This document shows positions 51,416-62,528 of a stretch of 64,000 nt of DNA, in pieces. The notes under the pieces are model-generated. The model searched no databases and was not told the origin of the DNA. It saw nothing but the letters and a program-made list of their open reading frames with translations. This stretch comes from Gammaproteobacteria bacterium. GTDB taxonomy: Bacteria > Pseudomonadota > Gammaproteobacteria > Natronospirales > REEB76. Each line of letters begins with the position of its first letter. Position 1 is the first letter of the stretch. The stretch is from the NCBI GenBank assembly GCA_035279405.1, contig DATEHU010000026.1, forward strand, positions 320,147-384,146, written 5' to 3'. A program made the position numbers and the translations under genes.

Positions 51416-51445
51416 GAGGGGAAAAACCTCGCGGCCTTTCCCCTC
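51416..51445 (-). promoter_or_regulatory. Stem-loop between rplT and pheS (possible attenuator)
   Basis: On the minus strand GAGGGGAAA (51445-51437) pairs perfectly with TTTCCCCTC (51424-51416) around a GC-rich loop. E. coli pheST is controlled by attenuation in this position. The T run lies inside the stem rather than after it, and no phenylalanine-rich leader peptide is obvious (only MFAACSGRR just after the rplT stop), so the mechanism is uncertain. Confidence 0.35.
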
Positions 51446-51482
51446 GCTGGTTCACCGGCGGCCGCTGCAGGCGGCGAACATG

Positions 51483-51839
51483 TCAGGCCAGACTTGCTTT
51501 GGCCTTTTCCACAAGCTTCGCAAAGCCCGCCTGATCACTGACGGCAATGTCCGCCAGCAATTTGCGATCGAGGCTGACCTGCGCACGCTTCAGTCCATGC
51601 ATGAAGCGGCTGTAGGACAGGCCGTGGAGCCGTGCGGCGGCATTTATGCGCGCCACCCACAAAGCGCGAAATTCCCGTTTGCGCACGCGCCGGTCTCGGA
51701 AGGCGTATTGGCCCGCCTTCATGACCGCCTGTTTGGCGGCCCTGACAGTTTTGCGGCGTGCGTTGTAATAGCCCTTGGCGCGGCCCAGGGTTTTCTTGTG
51801 CTTGGCGCGGCTGGTGACCGAACGTTTTACGCGAGCCAT
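51483..51839 (-). CDS. rplT: 50S ribosomal protein L20
   Basis: 118-residue basic protein of the large subunit, also the translational repressor of the rpmI-rplT mRNA in well-studied species. N-terminal [18 protein letters not shown] and the [20 protein letters not shown] segment are diagnostic. Fifteen bases after rpmI. Confidence 0.98.
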   Translation of the reverse strand: MARVKRSVTSRAKHKKTLGRAKGYYNARRKTVRAAKQAVMKAGQYAFRDRRVRKREFRALWVARINAAARLHGLSYSRFMHGLKRAQVSLDRKLLADIAVSDQAGFAKLVEKAKASLA

Positions 51840-51854
51840 GGCGATATTCCTCCT

Positions 51855-52052
51855 TTATGACCAGGGCAACATTTGCCGCACACGCCCGTGGTCCTGCGGC
51901 ACCACGGCTGTACCGCCGCGCAACTGACGTTTGCGCTTCGGGCTCTTCTTGGTGAGGATGTGTCGCTTGTGCGAGTGTCCGCGCTTGTATTGGCCGCTGG
52001 CATTGGCGCGGAAGCGCTTGGCCGCGGCACGAACGGTCTTCAACTTTGGCAT
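51855..52052 (-). CDS. rpmI: 50S ribosomal protein L35
   Basis: 65-residue highly basic protein: [20 protein letters not shown], the [20 protein letters not shown] core and a C-terminal VRQMLPWS. Standard place between infC and rplT. Confidence 0.98.
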   Translation of the reverse strand: MPKLKTVRAAAKRFRANASGQYKRGHSHKRHILTKKSPKRKRQLRGGTAVVPQDHGRVRQMLPWS

Positions 52053-52166
52053 TGTCTGAACTCCTGAGTTTCACTTTATTAAGGTCTGGCCCCGCTGGCG
52101 CGGCGTTTGTGTTGCCAGACGGCGAGGCCACAATGGCCCCGCTTTTGCTTCAGTCTCTGACGAGAC

Positions 52167-52685
52167 TTATTTCTTCTTGGGCGACAGCACCATAACCAGT
52201 TGCCGTCCCTCGAGTCTTGGATGTTGCTCTACCTGCGCGGCCTCGGTGAGATCACCGCGGATGCGCTCGATCAGGCCGGTGCCCAGCTCCTGGTGCAGCA
52301 TTTCGCGGCCGCGGAACCGGATCGTGACCTTGGCCTTGTCGCCCTCCGCCAGGAAGCGCGTCAGATTTCGCAATTTGATCCGGTAATCGCCCTCGTCCGT
52401 CGTCGGCCGGAATTTAACTTCCTTGACCTGAATCTGCTTCTGCTTCTTGCGCGCGGTTTGCTGCTTCTTGTTGAGCTCAAAGAGGTATTTGCCAAAGTCC
52501 ATCACCCGGCACACCGGGGGCTCAACCGCGGGCGACACCTCCACGAGATCCAATCCGGCCTGCTCCGCGTACTGTACGGCCTCGCGAGTGAGCATGATGC
52601 CGATCTGCTGGTTATCCGGGCCGATGACCCGGACCTTGGGTGCCGTGATCTCCCCGTTGCGCCGGGCGCGTTTTTCCGAACTGAT
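52167..52685 (-). CDS. infC: Translation initiation factor IF-3, probable AUC start
   Basis: Binds the 30S subunit and checks start-codon pairing. From the proposed ATC at 52685 the protein has 172 residues: N-domain ([20 protein letters not shown]), lysine-rich linker ([20 protein letters not shown]) and C-domain ([15 protein letters not shown]). A TTG at 52700 is the alternative, but the GGAGG ribosome site overlaps it, whereas ATC lies eight bases after GGAGG. infC in many bacteria uses a rare AUU/AUC/AUA start so that IF-3 limits its own synthesis; the same logic is expected here. Confidence 0.93.
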   Translation of the reverse strand: MSSEKRARRNGEITAPKVRVIGPDNQQIGIMLTREAVQYAEQAGLDLVEVSPAVEPPVCRVMDFGKYLFELNKKQQTARKKQKQIQVKEVKFRPTTDEGDYRIKLRNLTRFLAEGDKAKVTIRFRGREMLHQELGTGLIERIRGDLTEAAQVEQHPRLEGRQLVMVLSPKKK

Positions 52686-52742
52686 TAGCCGACCCTCCAA
52701 AAATAAACCTGAACCCGCCTCATGTTGCTCCTGGGGCGGCGT

Positions 52743-54665
52743 TCAGGCCGACACTCCGCGGCTGGTGACCTCGCCGGCAAGCCGCCGGGCAAATTCCTCG
52801 ATTTTGAGGCTGCCCAAGTCGTTGCCGGCGCGGGTGCGTACCGCCACGGAACCTGATTCCTGCTCCCGGTCGCCCGCCACCAGAAGGTAGGGGACGCGCT
52901 GGAGCGTGTGTTCGCGAATTTTAAGGCCGATCTTCTCGTTTCTCAAGTCGGCATCCACCCGAAGCCCCTGATTTTTCAGGATTTCGACGACGCGATGGAC
53001 ATATTCGTCCTGCCGGCTGGTGATGGTCAGTGCCACCGCCTGGACGGGGGCCAGCCAGGCCGGAAAACGCCCGGCATGATGCTCGATGAGAATGCCCAGG
53101 AAACGCTCCATGGAACCCACGATGGCGCGGTGCAGCATCACCGGCACGTGTCGGGCGCCGTCCTCGCCCACGTACTCGGCCCCGAGCCGTCCCGGCATGG
53201 AGAAGTCCACCTGCATGGTGCCCACCTGCCAGGAGCGGCCGATGGAATCCTTCATGTGATACTCGATTTTCGGTCCGTAGAAGGCCCCTTCGCCCGGCAA
53301 TTCCTGCCACTCTACCTTGCAGACGTGCAGCGCCTGCCGGAGTGCCGCCTCGGCCTTGTCCCAGACCGCATCGGAACCGATGCGCTGGTTGGCGCCGGGA
53401 CGCAGGGCGAGTTTCACCCCGATAGCGGCAAAACCGAAGTCGCCGTAAACGCGCATCGCCTGGCGGTGGAACGCCACCACTTCGCTCTCAATCTGGTCCT
53501 CGGCACAGAAGATGTGGCCATCGTCCTGCACGAAGCCGCGCACCCGCATCAATCCATGCAGCGCGCCGGAGGGCTCATTGCGGATGCAGGAGCCGAACTC
53601 GCCGTAGCGAATCGGCAATTCGCGGTAGCTGTGCAGCCCGTGTTTGTACACCAGCACGTGACCGGGACAATTCATCGGCTTGAGGGCGTAGTCGCGGTTT
53701 TCCGACGCGGTCACGAACATGCTCTCGCGGTAATTCTGCCAGTGGCCGGTCTTCTCCCACAGGTTCTTGTCGAGAATCTGCGGGCAACGGATTTCCTGGT
53801 AACCGCTGTCGCGGTACACAACGCGCAGATACTGCTCTACCACCTGCCAAATCGCCCAACCCTTGGCGTGCCAGAACACCATGCCGGGCGCTTCTTCCTG
53901 AGTGTGGAACAGATCCAGTTCGCGGCCGAGCCGCCGATGATCGCGTTTCTCGGCTTCCTCCAGCCGCGTGAGGTATTCCTGCAGCGATTTCTTGTCAGCC
54001 CAGGCGGTGCCATAAATACGTTGCAGCATTTCGTTCTTCGAATCGCCGCGCCAATAGGCGCCCGCGACTTTGGTCAGATGAAACGCCTTGAGGTGTCCGG
54101 TGGACGGCACATGCGGACCACGGCACAGGTCAATGAAATCACCCTGCCGATACAACGAAATTTCCTCGTTGACCGGAATGCTCGCGATAATTTCCGCCTT
54201 GTATTTTTCTCCCAGGCCGCGGAAGAATTTGACGGCCTCATCGCGTGGCATGGTACTGCGCTTTACCGGCTGATCCTGCGTGACCAGTTCCTGCATGCGT
54301 TTCTCGATGGCGGAGAGATCTTCTTCGGTGAATGGTCGCTCATAGGCGAAGTCGTAATAAAAACCGTCCTCGATCACCGGCCCGATGGTGACCTGGGCTT
54401 GCGGAAACAGCTGCTTCACCGCTTGCGCCAACAGATGTGCCGTGGAATGGCGGATGACTTCGAGCCCTTCCGGGTCGCGGTCGGTCACGATATTGAGCTT
54501 GGCGTCACGGCTGATGAGGTACGAGGTATCCACCAGCCTGCCGTCGACTTTGCCGGCGAGCGCCGCCTTGGCCAGACCTGGGCCGATGCTCGCGGCCACT
54601 TCAGCCACGCTCGCCGGATGATCGAACTTCTTTTGGGAACCGTCGGGGAGAGTAATAGCGGGCAT
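52743..54665 (-). CDS. thrS: Threonine-tRNA ligase
   Basis: Class II synthetase, 640 residues from the ATG at 54665. An N-terminal TGS domain ([20 protein letters not shown]), editing domain with [16 protein letters not shown], catalytic core with zinc-binding Cys in MNCPGH and His residues, and a C-terminal anticodon domain. It carries both editing and aminoacylation parts. Next to infC as usual. Confidence 0.97.
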   Translation of the reverse strand: MPAITLPDGSQKKFDHPASVAEVAASIGPGLAKAALAGKVDGRLVDTSYLISRDAKLNIVTDRDPEGLEVIRHSTAHLLAQAVKQLFPQAQVTIGPVIEDGFYYDFAYERPFTEEDLSAIEKRMQELVTQDQPVKRSTMPRDEAVKFFRGLGEKYKAEIIASIPVNEEISLYRQGDFIDLCRGPHVPSTGHLKAFHLTKVAGAYWRGDSKNEMLQRIYGTAWADKKSLQEYLTRLEEAEKRDHRRLGRELDLFHTQEEAPGMVFWHAKGWAIWQVVEQYLRVVYRDSGYQEIRCPQILDKNLWEKTGHWQNYRESMFVTASENRDYALKPMNCPGHVLVYKHGLHSYRELPIRYGEFGSCIRNEPSGALHGLMRVRGFVQDDGHIFCAEDQIESEVVAFHRQAMRVYGDFGFAAIGVKLALRPGANQRIGSDAVWDKAEAALRQALHVCKVEWQELPGEGAFYGPKIEYHMKDSIGRSWQVGTMQVDFSMPGRLGAEYVGEDGARHVPVMLHRAIVGSMERFLGILIEHHAGRFPAWLAPVQAVALTITSRQDEYVHRVVEILKNQGLRVDADLRNEKIGLKIREHTLQRVPYLLVAGDREQESGSVAVRTRAGNDLGSLKIEEFARRLAGEVTSRGVSA

Positions 54666-54741
54666 TGTCGTCTTCCTTACAGTGGCGGCCGGTACCAAAG
54701 GCCGCGTGTTTCGGGTTGTATAAACTTTACAGTCTGGTATC

Positions 54742-54818
54742 TGGTAGGCGCGATTGGACTCGAACCAACGACCCCCACCATGTCAAGGTGGTGCTCTAAC
54801 CAGCTGAGCTACGCGCCT
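54742..54818 (-). tRNA. tRNA-Val (anticodon GAC)
   Basis: Cloverleaf on the minus strand: acceptor AGGCGCG/CGCGCCT, U8-A9, D stem GCTC/GAGC, anticodon stem CCACC/GGTGG with loop TTGACAT (anticodon GAC), T loop TTCGAGT, discriminator A and encoded CCA. Confidence 0.96.
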
Positions 54819-54862
54819 GCAGGGCGCAAACGATACCGGAATGAGCTTGAACCGGCAAGATT

Positions 54863-56896
54863 TCAGCCGGTTTTGACCTCGGGCAGGCCCATGTCAATTT
54901 CCTGGATTTTGCGGATTTCATCCCGCAGGCGCGCCGCCTCCTCGAATTCCAGGTCGCGCGCGTGCTTGTGCATCTCCTGTTCAAGCTGTTTGATGAGCTT
55001 CAGGCGCTTCTCGGGCGTCATGACTTCATACTTGGCGCGATCTTCGGCAACCTTGAGGTAGGTCACCTTGCCGCCACGCGGTGCGGTGCTGCGTGCGCCT
55101 TCCATGATGTCCGCCACCGCCTTGCGGATTCCCTGGGGCGTGATGCCGTGCTGCTGGTTGTAGGCCATCTGCCTGTCGCGACGCCGGTTGGTTTCATCCA
55201 TGGCGCGCTGCATGGAACCGGTGACCCGATCGGCATACAGGATCGCCTTGCCGTGCACGTTGCGCGCGGCGCGTCCGATGGTCTGGATCAGCGAACCTTC
55301 GGAACGCAGGAAGCCTTCCTTGTCCGCATCCAGAATCGCCACCAGCGACACTTCCGGGAGGTCCAGACCTTCGCGCAGCAGGTTGATTCCGACCAGCACG
55401 TCGAATACGCCAAGTCTCAAGTCGCGGATGATCTCGGTGCGCTCCACGGTTTCGATGTCCGAATGCAGATAGCGCACGCGCACTGCGTGTTCGGCAAAGT
55501 ACTCGGTCAAATCTTCCGCCATGCGCTTGGTGAGGGTGGTCACGAGCACGCGCTCGTTCTGTGTGGCGCGCGCGCACACCTCGGAGAGCAGGTCATCTAC
55601 CTGGGTGCGCGCGGCGCGCACTTCCACTTCCGGGTCCACCAATCCGGTGGGACGTACCACCTGCTCTACCGTTTGGTCGGAATGCTGCTTTTCGTAGGGA
55701 CCGGGCGTGGCGGAGACAAAAATAATCTGCGGCGCGCGCGTTTCCCATTCCTCGAAGCGCAGCGGCCGGTTGTCGAGCGCCGAAGGCAGGCGGAATCCGT
55801 ATTCCACCAGGGTTTCCTTGCGCGAACGATCGCCGCGATACATGCCGCCCAGCTGCGGGATGGTCACGTGGCTCTCGTCCACCACCAGCAGCGCGTCGGG
55901 CGGCAGGTAATCGAACAGCGTGGGTGGCGGTTCGCCGGGCTGCCGGCCCGAGAGATGCCGTGAATAGTTCTCGATGCCGCTGCAGTAACCCACCTCGGCC
56001 ATCATCTCCAGATCGAAACGCGTGCGCTGTTCGAGCCGCTGCGCCTCGACCAGTTTGTTGAGCTGCCGCAGTTCAGCCAGCCGGATAGCCAATTCTTTCT
56101 TGATGTTCTCCACCGCATCCAGCACCTTGTTGCGCGGCGTGACATAGTGGCTCGAAGGATAGACCGTGTAACGCGGCAGGCTGTGGCTCAGGGCGCCGGT
56201 CAGCGGATCGAACATCCGCAGTGACTCGACTTCGTCGTCCAGCAGCTCGACGCGCAGCGCCTCACGCTCGGATTCCGCCGGGAAGATGTCAATGACTTCA
56301 CCGCGCACGCGGTAGGTTCCGGGATTCAGCTCCAGCTCGTTGCGCGTGTATTGCATTTCCGCCAGTCGGCGCAGCATCTGGCGCTGCCCAATGCGCTCGC
56401 CGCGCGACAGGTGCAGCACCATGCTGAGATAGGATTCCGGATCACCCAGGCCGTAAATCGCCGAGACCGTGGCCACGATCACCGTATCGTGGCGCTCGAG
56501 CAGGGCCTTGGTGGCCGACAGGCGCATCTGCTCGATGTGCTCGTTGATGGAGGCGTCCTTCTCTATATAAGTGTCGCTGGACGGCACGTAGGCCTCCGGC
56601 TGGTAATAGTCGTAATACGAAACGAAGTACTCCACCGCGTTGTGCGGGAAGAACGACTTGAACTCACCGTAGAGCTGGGCGGCCAGCGTCTTGTTGGGCG
56701 CCAGCACCAGCGTCGGCCGCTGTGTGTTCTGAATCACGCTGGCGACCGAGAAGGTCTTGCCCGAACCGGTCACGCCGAGCAGGGTCTGGCGTGCCAGACC
56801 GTCGCGCAACCCGCCCGTCAACCTGGCAATGGCCTCGCCCTGGTCACCGGCCGGCGAAAACTCGGCCGTCAGCTGGAATTTCATATCGTCGTGCAT
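54863..56896 (-). CDS. uvrB: UvrABC excision nuclease subunit B
   Basis: DNA damage-verification helicase of nucleotide excision repair. 677 residues from the ATG at 56896. Walker A GVTGSGKT (41-48), the beta-hairpin region around [12 protein letters not shown], helicase motif DESH ([13 protein letters not shown]), motif [11 protein letters not shown] and the C-terminal UVR domain ([20 protein letters not shown]) for UvrA/UvrC contact. A stem-loop AACCGGC/GCCGGTT overlaps the stop codon. Confidence 0.97.
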   Translation of the reverse strand: MHDDMKFQLTAEFSPAGDQGEAIARLTGGLRDGLARQTLLGVTGSGKTFSVASVIQNTQRPTLVLAPNKTLAAQLYGEFKSFFPHNAVEYFVSYYDYYQPEAYVPSSDTYIEKDASINEHIEQMRLSATKALLERHDTVIVATVSAIYGLGDPESYLSMVLHLSRGERIGQRQMLRRLAEMQYTRNELELNPGTYRVRGEVIDIFPAESEREALRVELLDDEVESLRMFDPLTGALSHSLPRYTVYPSSHYVTPRNKVLDAVENIKKELAIRLAELRQLNKLVEAQRLEQRTRFDLEMMAEVGYCSGIENYSRHLSGRQPGEPPPTLFDYLPPDALLVVDESHVTIPQLGGMYRGDRSRKETLVEYGFRLPSALDNRPLRFEEWETRAPQIIFVSATPGPYEKQHSDQTVEQVVRPTGLVDPEVEVRAARTQVDDLLSEVCARATQNERVLVTTLTKRMAEDLTEYFAEHAVRVRYLHSDIETVERTEIIRDLRLGVFDVLVGINLLREGLDLPEVSLVAILDADKEGFLRSEGSLIQTIGRAARNVHGKAILYADRVTGSMQRAMDETNRRRDRQMAYNQQHGITPQGIRKAVADIMEGARSTAPRGGKVTYLKVAEDRAKYEVMTPEKRLKLIKQLEQEMHKHARDLEFEEAARLRDEIRKIQEIDMGLPEVKTG

Positions 56897-56946
56897 TGGC
56901 AATTTCCCGGATGCTTATTTAAGATGATAGCGCCGTGCCGGATTCC

Positions 56947-58155
<1,209 letters not shown>

Positions 58156-58216
58156 CGCGCCTCGGCGTTGACCCTCCGGAAGCGCTTCATTACCATATGC
58201 GCCCTTCCGCCACTGT

Positions 58217-58292
58217 TCCCCGGTAGCTCAGTTGGTAGAGCGACGGACTGTTAATCCGTTGGTCGCTGGTTCGAGTCCGGCCCGGGGAGCCA
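58217..58292 (+). tRNA. tRNA-Asn (anticodon GTT)
   Basis: Cloverleaf: acceptor TCCCCGG/CCGGGGA, U8-A9, D stem GCTC/GAGC, anticodon stem ACGGA/TCCGT with loop CTGTTAA (anticodon GTT), T loop TTCGAGT, discriminator G and encoded CCA. Confidence 0.97.
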
Positions 58293-58356
58293 ATTTCTGC
58301 ACCCTCCCGCATTTCGCGATTTCACGCACTGGCCGCAACCTGGCGTCCAAATTCCC

Positions 58357-59277
58357 ATGACAGCGCACACCAAAATCGCGGTAGTCGTGCTGAATTACAA
58401 TTCCGCCGCCCATACCCTGCGCTGCATCGAATCCCTGCGTCGGCATACGGCCGCAACTGCAGACGTGACTGTCGTCGTCGTCGACAACAATTCCGCTCCT
58501 GCCGACCGCGAGCAATTGGCAGCCATCCCGCGAGGCACAGTTACCTGCGTGTGGTCCGAATGCAATCTCGGTTTCGCGGGCGGCATGATGCTGGGGGCGC
58601 GTTCGGTGCCGGCCGACTATTACTTGTTCCTGAACAACGATTGCGAATTCCTGAATGACGTGCTTTCCATCCTCACGGCGTTCATGGAAACGCATGCGGA
58701 TGCCGCGCTCTGCGGCGCCAGCATGTTCGATGCCGATGACCAGCCGCGCTCCAGCTTTGGGTATTTTCCATCGCTGGCGCTGGCCTTTTTCGGTGCCAGC
58801 GTGCTGCGCCGGTTTCAGCCGCGGCGCTATCCCAGCCGCCGCCAGCCGTATCGCACACCGCTGCCGGTCCCCGTGGTCACCGGTGCCGCCATGTTCGTGC
58901 GCGCAACAGTACTTTGGCAGCTGGGCGGTCTGGATGCCGGCTATTTCCTGTATTGCGAGGAAGAGGACTTCGCCTGGCGCATCCATCAGGCCGGCCGCAA
59001 GGTGTACCACATGCCGCAGGCCAGGATACGCCACATTGGCGGCGCGAGTTCCAAACAGCCGGAGCTGCAGCTTGCGTTGCAGCGGGAGTATTACATCAGC
59101 CTGTTTCGATATCTGCGTACACTTCACGGCGCAGCGTATGCGTTTGTTTTTCGCCTGCTGGTGGCCGCCAAGATCCTGAGGCGTGTGCTTGCCGGCCGGG
59201 CGCCGTTCGGCTTGCTGGGTTTCGTGTTACGCGGTGCAGCGGAGAGCCGCAGCCTGCGCTACCGTCAAAATCAATAG
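58357..59277 (+). CDS. Family 2 glycosyltransferase (WbbL-like)
   Basis: 306-residue GT-A glycosyltransferase, probably cytoplasmic and membrane-associated. N-terminal VVVLNYNSAAHTLRCIESL, nucleotide-binding VVVVDNNS, CNLGFAGGMMLGA and the metal-binding NND motif in YYLFLNNDCEF (about 90-100), plus the catalytic-side YCEEEDFAWR. This pattern resembles rhamnosyltransferases of surface polysaccharide assembly, but donor and acceptor cannot be deduced. galU, which makes UDP-glucose, lies nearby on the other strand. Confidence 0.87.
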   Translation: MTAHTKIAVVVLNYNSAAHTLRCIESLRRHTAATADVTVVVVDNNSAPADREQLAAIPRGTVTCVWSECNLGFAGGMMLGARSVPADYYLFLNNDCEFLNDVLSILTAFMETHADAALCGASMFDADDQPRSSFGYFPSLALAFFGASVLRRFQPRRYPSRRQPYRTPLPVPVVTGAAMFVRATVLWQLGGLDAGYFLYCEEEDFAWRIHQAGRKVYHMPQARIRHIGGASSKQPELQLALQREYYISLFRYLRTLHGAAYAFVFRLLVAAKILRRVLAGRAPFGLLGFVLRGAAESRSLRYRQNQ

Positions 59278-59280
59278 CAA

Positions 59281-59616
59281 CTATTCCCCGACCAGCTTCA
59301 ACCCGATGATCCCGACGAGTATGAGCGCGACGCAGACCAGTCGCAGCGCGCTGTGCGAATCTCCGAACAGCAGGATGCCCAGCAACACGGCGCCCACGGT
59401 GCCGATTCCGGTCCACACCGCGTAGGCGGTGCCGATCGGCAGGCTGCGCGCGGCCAGACCGAGCAGGCCCATGCTGGCAATCATGGCGACGGCGGTAAGC
59501 ATGGAAGGCGTCCAGCGCGTAAAGCCGGCGCTGTACTTGAGCCCGATGGCCCAGGCCACTTCGAACAGGCCCGCCATGATCAGCAATACCCAAGCCACAG
59601 GCCTGCTCAATTCCAT
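59281..59616 (-). CDS. gdx: SMR-family exporter, guanidinium exporter (Gdx/SugE) type
   Basis: 111-residue four-helix small multidrug resistance protein, working as a dual-topology dimer. [19 protein letters not shown] carries the essential Glu of helix 1, and [20 protein letters not shown] the helix 3 motif; these match the SugE/Gdx branch, which exports guanidinium with proton antiport, rather than EmrE. Starts at the ATG at 59616. I saw no guanidine riboswitch; it follows galU by 20 bp. Confidence 0.87.
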   Translation of the reverse strand: MELSRPVAWVLLIMAGLFEVAWAIGLKYSAGFTRWTPSMLTAVAMIASMGLLGLAARSLPIGTAYAVWTGIGTVGAVLLGILLFGDSHSALRLVCVALILVGIIGLKLVGE

Positions 59617-59636
59617 GGCTGCGTTCTCCGGTGCAT

Positions 59637-60536
59637 TCAGGACTGGTTGCGGTCCAGCTTGCCGCTGAGCGTGCGCAGATAATCCCGGAACGTTTCCCCG
59701 AGATCGGCGTGCTTCAGTCCATATTCGACCGTAGCGCGCAGATATCCGAGCTTGTTGCCGCAATCGTAACGCACGCCTTCGAACTCGCAGGCGTACGCGG
59801 ATTCTTTGGCCAGCAGTGCCTGAATGGCATCCGTCAACTGGAGCTCACCGCCCGTACCCTTGCCGATGTGCTTCAGGCACTCGAAGATTCCCGGCGTCAG
59901 CAAATAGCGGCCCACCACTCCCAGCGTGGAGGGTGCCTGTGCGGGCACCGGCTTTTCCACGATGCCGCGGATTTCATGCAGCCGCGGCTCCATGGTCCGG
60001 GGCGTGATGATGCCGTAACGGTTGGTTTCGCTGCGCGCCACCTGCTCCACACCCACGACACTGCCCGGGTGACGCATATATACATCGCGCATCTGCTGCA
60101 AGGCGGAACGGCGCGCGCCGTCAATCAGGTCGTCGGCCAGCACCACGAAGAAGGGTTCATTGCCGATCACGGGTTCGGCGCACAGCACCGCGTGGCCCAG
60201 GCCCAGGGCTTCGGCCTGCCGGATGTACACGCAGGTCACGCTCGCTGGCACAATGTTTTGCACCAGTTTCAGTTGTGCCTGCTTGCCGCGCTGCGCCATT
60301 TCGGTTTCCAGTTCATAGGCACGATCGAAATGATCGGAAATCGCGCGTTTGGTGCGGCTGGTGACGAATACCAGCACTTCGGCGCCGGCCGCGACGGCTT
60401 CTTCCACCGCGTACTGGATCAGCGGCTTGTCCACGATCGGCAGCATTTCCTTGGGACTGGCTTTGGTGGCCGGCAGGAAGCGCGTGCCCAGACCGGCCAC
60501 GGGGAATACGGCTTTGCGGATGGTGGTGGGTTTCAT
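59637..60536 (-). CDS. galU: UTP-glucose-1-phosphate uridylyltransferase
   Basis: Makes UDP-glucose for lipopolysaccharide, glycans and trehalose. 299 residues; nucleotide-binding [20 protein letters not shown], the VEEAVAAG segment, [11 protein letters not shown] (metal-binding Asp) and VEKPVP. ATG at 60536. Confidence 0.96.
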   Translation of the reverse strand: MKPTTIRKAVFPVAGLGTRFLPATKASPKEMLPIVDKPLIQYAVEEAVAAGAEVLVFVTSRTKRAISDHFDRAYELETEMAQRGKQAQLKLVQNIVPASVTCVYIRQAEALGLGHAVLCAEPVIGNEPFFVVLADDLIDGARRSALQQMRDVYMRHPGSVVGVEQVARSETNRYGIITPRTMEPRLHEIRGIVEKPVPAQAPSTLGVVGRYLLTPGIFECLKHIGKGTGGELQLTDAIQALLAKESAYACEFEGVRYDCGNKLGYLRATVEYGLKHADLGETFRDYLRTLSGKLDRNQS

Positions 60537-60585
60537 GCTGGAACGTTCCTTATGATGCGTGCGGCGCGGCCAAGGCCAGCGTTGC

Positions 60586-61788
60586 TCAGGTAAGACCCGC
60601 GGCGCCTGCGGCGCTAAACGTAATTTCGTGGAACGGCATGGTGCGGTTCCAGGTTTTGCAGCCCGGGCATTGCCAATACAGGGTTTTGCTGCGGAATCCG
60701 CATTCCTCGCAGCGGTAACGCGGACCGTTGATCAGCAGCTTGCGCACGGCGAGCTGCAGGGGTTCGAGATCGCGCACCGGATTCACGCCCTGCTGCTGGC
60801 CAAACGCGGTAAACATGTCATACAGCCCGCGCAGGCTGGGTTCGCTGCGCAGGTAATCCGCCACGCAACCGCGTGACACCGGATCGTCCAGTTCCGGATC
60901 CATGATGGCGGCAATCGCAAGATAACCCGGTGCTTTGGGATTGTCGCGCCGCAGCTTTTCGGTCACGGCCTGCACCGACGCCTGATCATCGAGCTGGCGA
61001 GTGACGCGCGCCAGCGCCGGCAATACCTCGGTGGCATAACGAATCTCGTGCTCCAGTACCTGACCGTAGTGCTGGCGACTGCGTTCCCATTGCTGCTCGG
61101 TTTCGGCGATCTGCGCCAGCAGCAGGTGCGCACGCACGCAGTCTGGATCATGTGACTGTGCGCGCTTCAGCAGGCGCCGCGCCAGCGACAAGTCTTTCGC
61201 GGACAGCGCGGTTTGTGCCATTTCGCAGTAGTACTGGGCGATGGTCTCCTCCTGCGCAGCGCCGCTCAGCGTCTGCAGGCGCCGGCGCATGGCGATGGCC
61301 TGCTCCCAATCCTTTTGCTGTTCGTAAAGCGAGATCAGGCTGCGCAGTGCGGATTCCGTATAGCCCGGGACGTCGAGAAGCTCCAGCAACAGGCTTTCCG
61401 CGCGATCCAGCAGGCCGGCACGCAGATAGTCCTGCGCCAGCTCGAACAAGGCCTGCGCGCGATGTTCCCGATTGAGGTTGGGCCGCGCAATCAGGTTCTG
61501 GTGGATGCGGATGGCGCGGTCCACTTCGCCGCGTCTGCGGAACAGGCTGCCGAGCGCAAAATGCGTCTCCACGGTATCGGAGTCCACCTCGGCCACGCGA
61601 ATGAAGACTTCCAGCGCCTTGTCCGGCTGCTCATTCAACAGGTAATTCAGTCCCCTGAAGTATTCGGCGCTCACGAACTTGAAGTGTGACGCGCGCTTGC
61701 CGCCGCGCCCCCAATGCGCCAGCAGCCAGCCGAGCACGGCTGCTGCAATCAGCAGCAGCACGCTGACCACCACCGAGTCAGTGATCAT
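60586..61788 (-). CDS. lapB: Lipopolysaccharide assembly protein LapB (YciM)
   Basis: Inner-membrane adaptor that, with FtsH, controls LpxC levels and LPS synthesis. From the ATG at 61788 it has 400 residues: one N-terminal membrane helix, about nine TPR-like repeats and a C-terminal rubredoxin-like metal site with two CxxC pairs (RCEECGF and QCPGCKTW). Overlaps lapA by 11 bp, the conserved pairing. Confidence 0.94.
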   Translation of the reverse strand: MITDSVVVSVLLLIAAAVLGWLLAHWGRGGKRASHFKFVSAEYFRGLNYLLNEQPDKALEVFIRVAEVDSDTVETHFALGSLFRRRGEVDRAIRIHQNLIARPNLNREHRAQALFELAQDYLRAGLLDRAESLLLELLDVPGYTESALRSLISLYEQQKDWEQAIAMRRRLQTLSGAAQEETIAQYYCEMAQTALSAKDLSLARRLLKRAQSHDPDCVRAHLLLAQIAETEQQWERSRQHYGQVLEHEIRYATEVLPALARVTRQLDDQASVQAVTEKLRRDNPKAPGYLAIAAIMDPELDDPVSRGCVADYLRSEPSLRGLYDMFTAFGQQQGVNPVRDLEPLQLAVRKLLINGPRYRCEECGFRSKTLYWQCPGCKTWNRTMPFHEITFSAAGAAGLT

Positions 61789-62071
61789 GTTTGAGTGGCA
61801 GGTTGCGCAGGTTGCGGATTTCCGCCTCCGCATCGCGCACCGAGCGCTTCAGCCGCCAGGCTTCCCGTTTGAGACGGAAAATGACCAGCAAGCTGCTCAG
61901 GATTCCCAGCAGCCAGCCGATGATCGCCGCCGCGAGCAGCGCCGAGGACAAGTGCACATGCAGGCGACCGGCGAGGTAATCCAGGGTCACGGTCGAGCCG
62001 TTGGCGTAGGCCAGCAGCAAGGCGAGCGCAAACACACACAGCAAGATGATGACGGCGATCCAACGCAGCAT
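61778..62071 (-). CDS. lapA: Lipopolysaccharide assembly protein LapA (YciS)
   Basis: 97 residues: two membrane helices (IAVIILLCVFALALLLAYA; LLAAAIIGWLLGILSSLLVI) and a cytoplasmic coiled-coil tail (KREAWRLKRSVRDAEAEIR), the LapA/DUF1049 architecture. Works with LapB in LPS assembly. Sits between ihfB and lapB as expected. Confidence 0.92.
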   Translation of the reverse strand: MLRWIAVIILLCVFALALLLAYANGSTVTLDYLAGRLHVHLSSALLAAAIIGWLLGILSSLLVIFRLKREAWRLKRSVRDAEAEIRNLRNLPLKHDH

Positions 62072-62121
62072 GACGGCCAGCTCCGATTACCTCTGGCGAC
62101 GATGGTCCCCGCGCATGCGTA

Positions 62122-62412
62122 TCAGCCCGCGAGGCTTTCGTTCACCCGGTCGCGCAGATCCTTGCCGGGTTTGAAGTGCGGGACATGCTTGCCGGGCAGG
62201 GCCACGGAATCACCGGTCTTGGGGTTGCGGCCCATGCGCGGTGGGCGGAAATGCAGGGAGAAACTGCCAAATCCGCGGATCTCGATACGCCGGCCGGTGG
62301 ACAGTGCCGCACTCATATGCTCGAGAATGGTCTTGACCGCGAGCTCGATGTCCTTGCTCGCAAGGTGGCTCTGCTTGCGGGCGATGATCTCGATGAGTTC
62401 CGATTTGGTCAT
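62122..62412 (-). CDS. ihfB: Integration host factor subunit beta
   Basis: 96 residues; partner of IhfA (47679-47981). N-terminal [20 protein letters not shown], the [23 protein letters not shown]-binding arm, and [14 protein letters not shown]. Placed after rpsA as in enterics. Confidence 0.96.
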   Translation of the reverse strand: MTKSELIEIIARKQSHLASKDIELAVKTILEHMSAALSTGRRIEIRGFGSFSLHFRPPRMGRNPKTGDSVALPGKHVPHFKPGKDLRDRVNESLAG

Positions 62413-62528
62413 GGCTCAATCATCCGCGCTGGCACGACTCGCTTCATGTACTGCCCCACCCCAATATTGCAGGATTCACCGGTGCTGCGGCGCCCGCTCC
62501 CGGTTACCGCATGCGCACTTGCCTGCGC

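Noticed and set aside
51386..51485. A pheM-type leader peptide controlling pheST
   Set aside because: The only short frame (MFAACSGRR) has a single Phe codon, and the T run is within the hairpin stem; recorded only as a possible attenuator.
54845..54872. Intrinsic terminator at the end of uvrB
   Set aside because: The AACCGGC/GCCGGTT stem is real, but no T run follows on the uvrB strand.
52908..55061. A 717-codon open frame on the plus strand opposite thrS and into uvrB
   Set aside because: It is the antisense shadow of thrS in GC-rich DNA; the translation is low in recognisable motifs, spans the tRNA-Val gene and has no ribosome site.
59617..59640. Guanidine riboswitch before gdx
   Set aside because: Only 20 bp separate galU and gdx, with no room or sequence for a known guanidine riboswitch.
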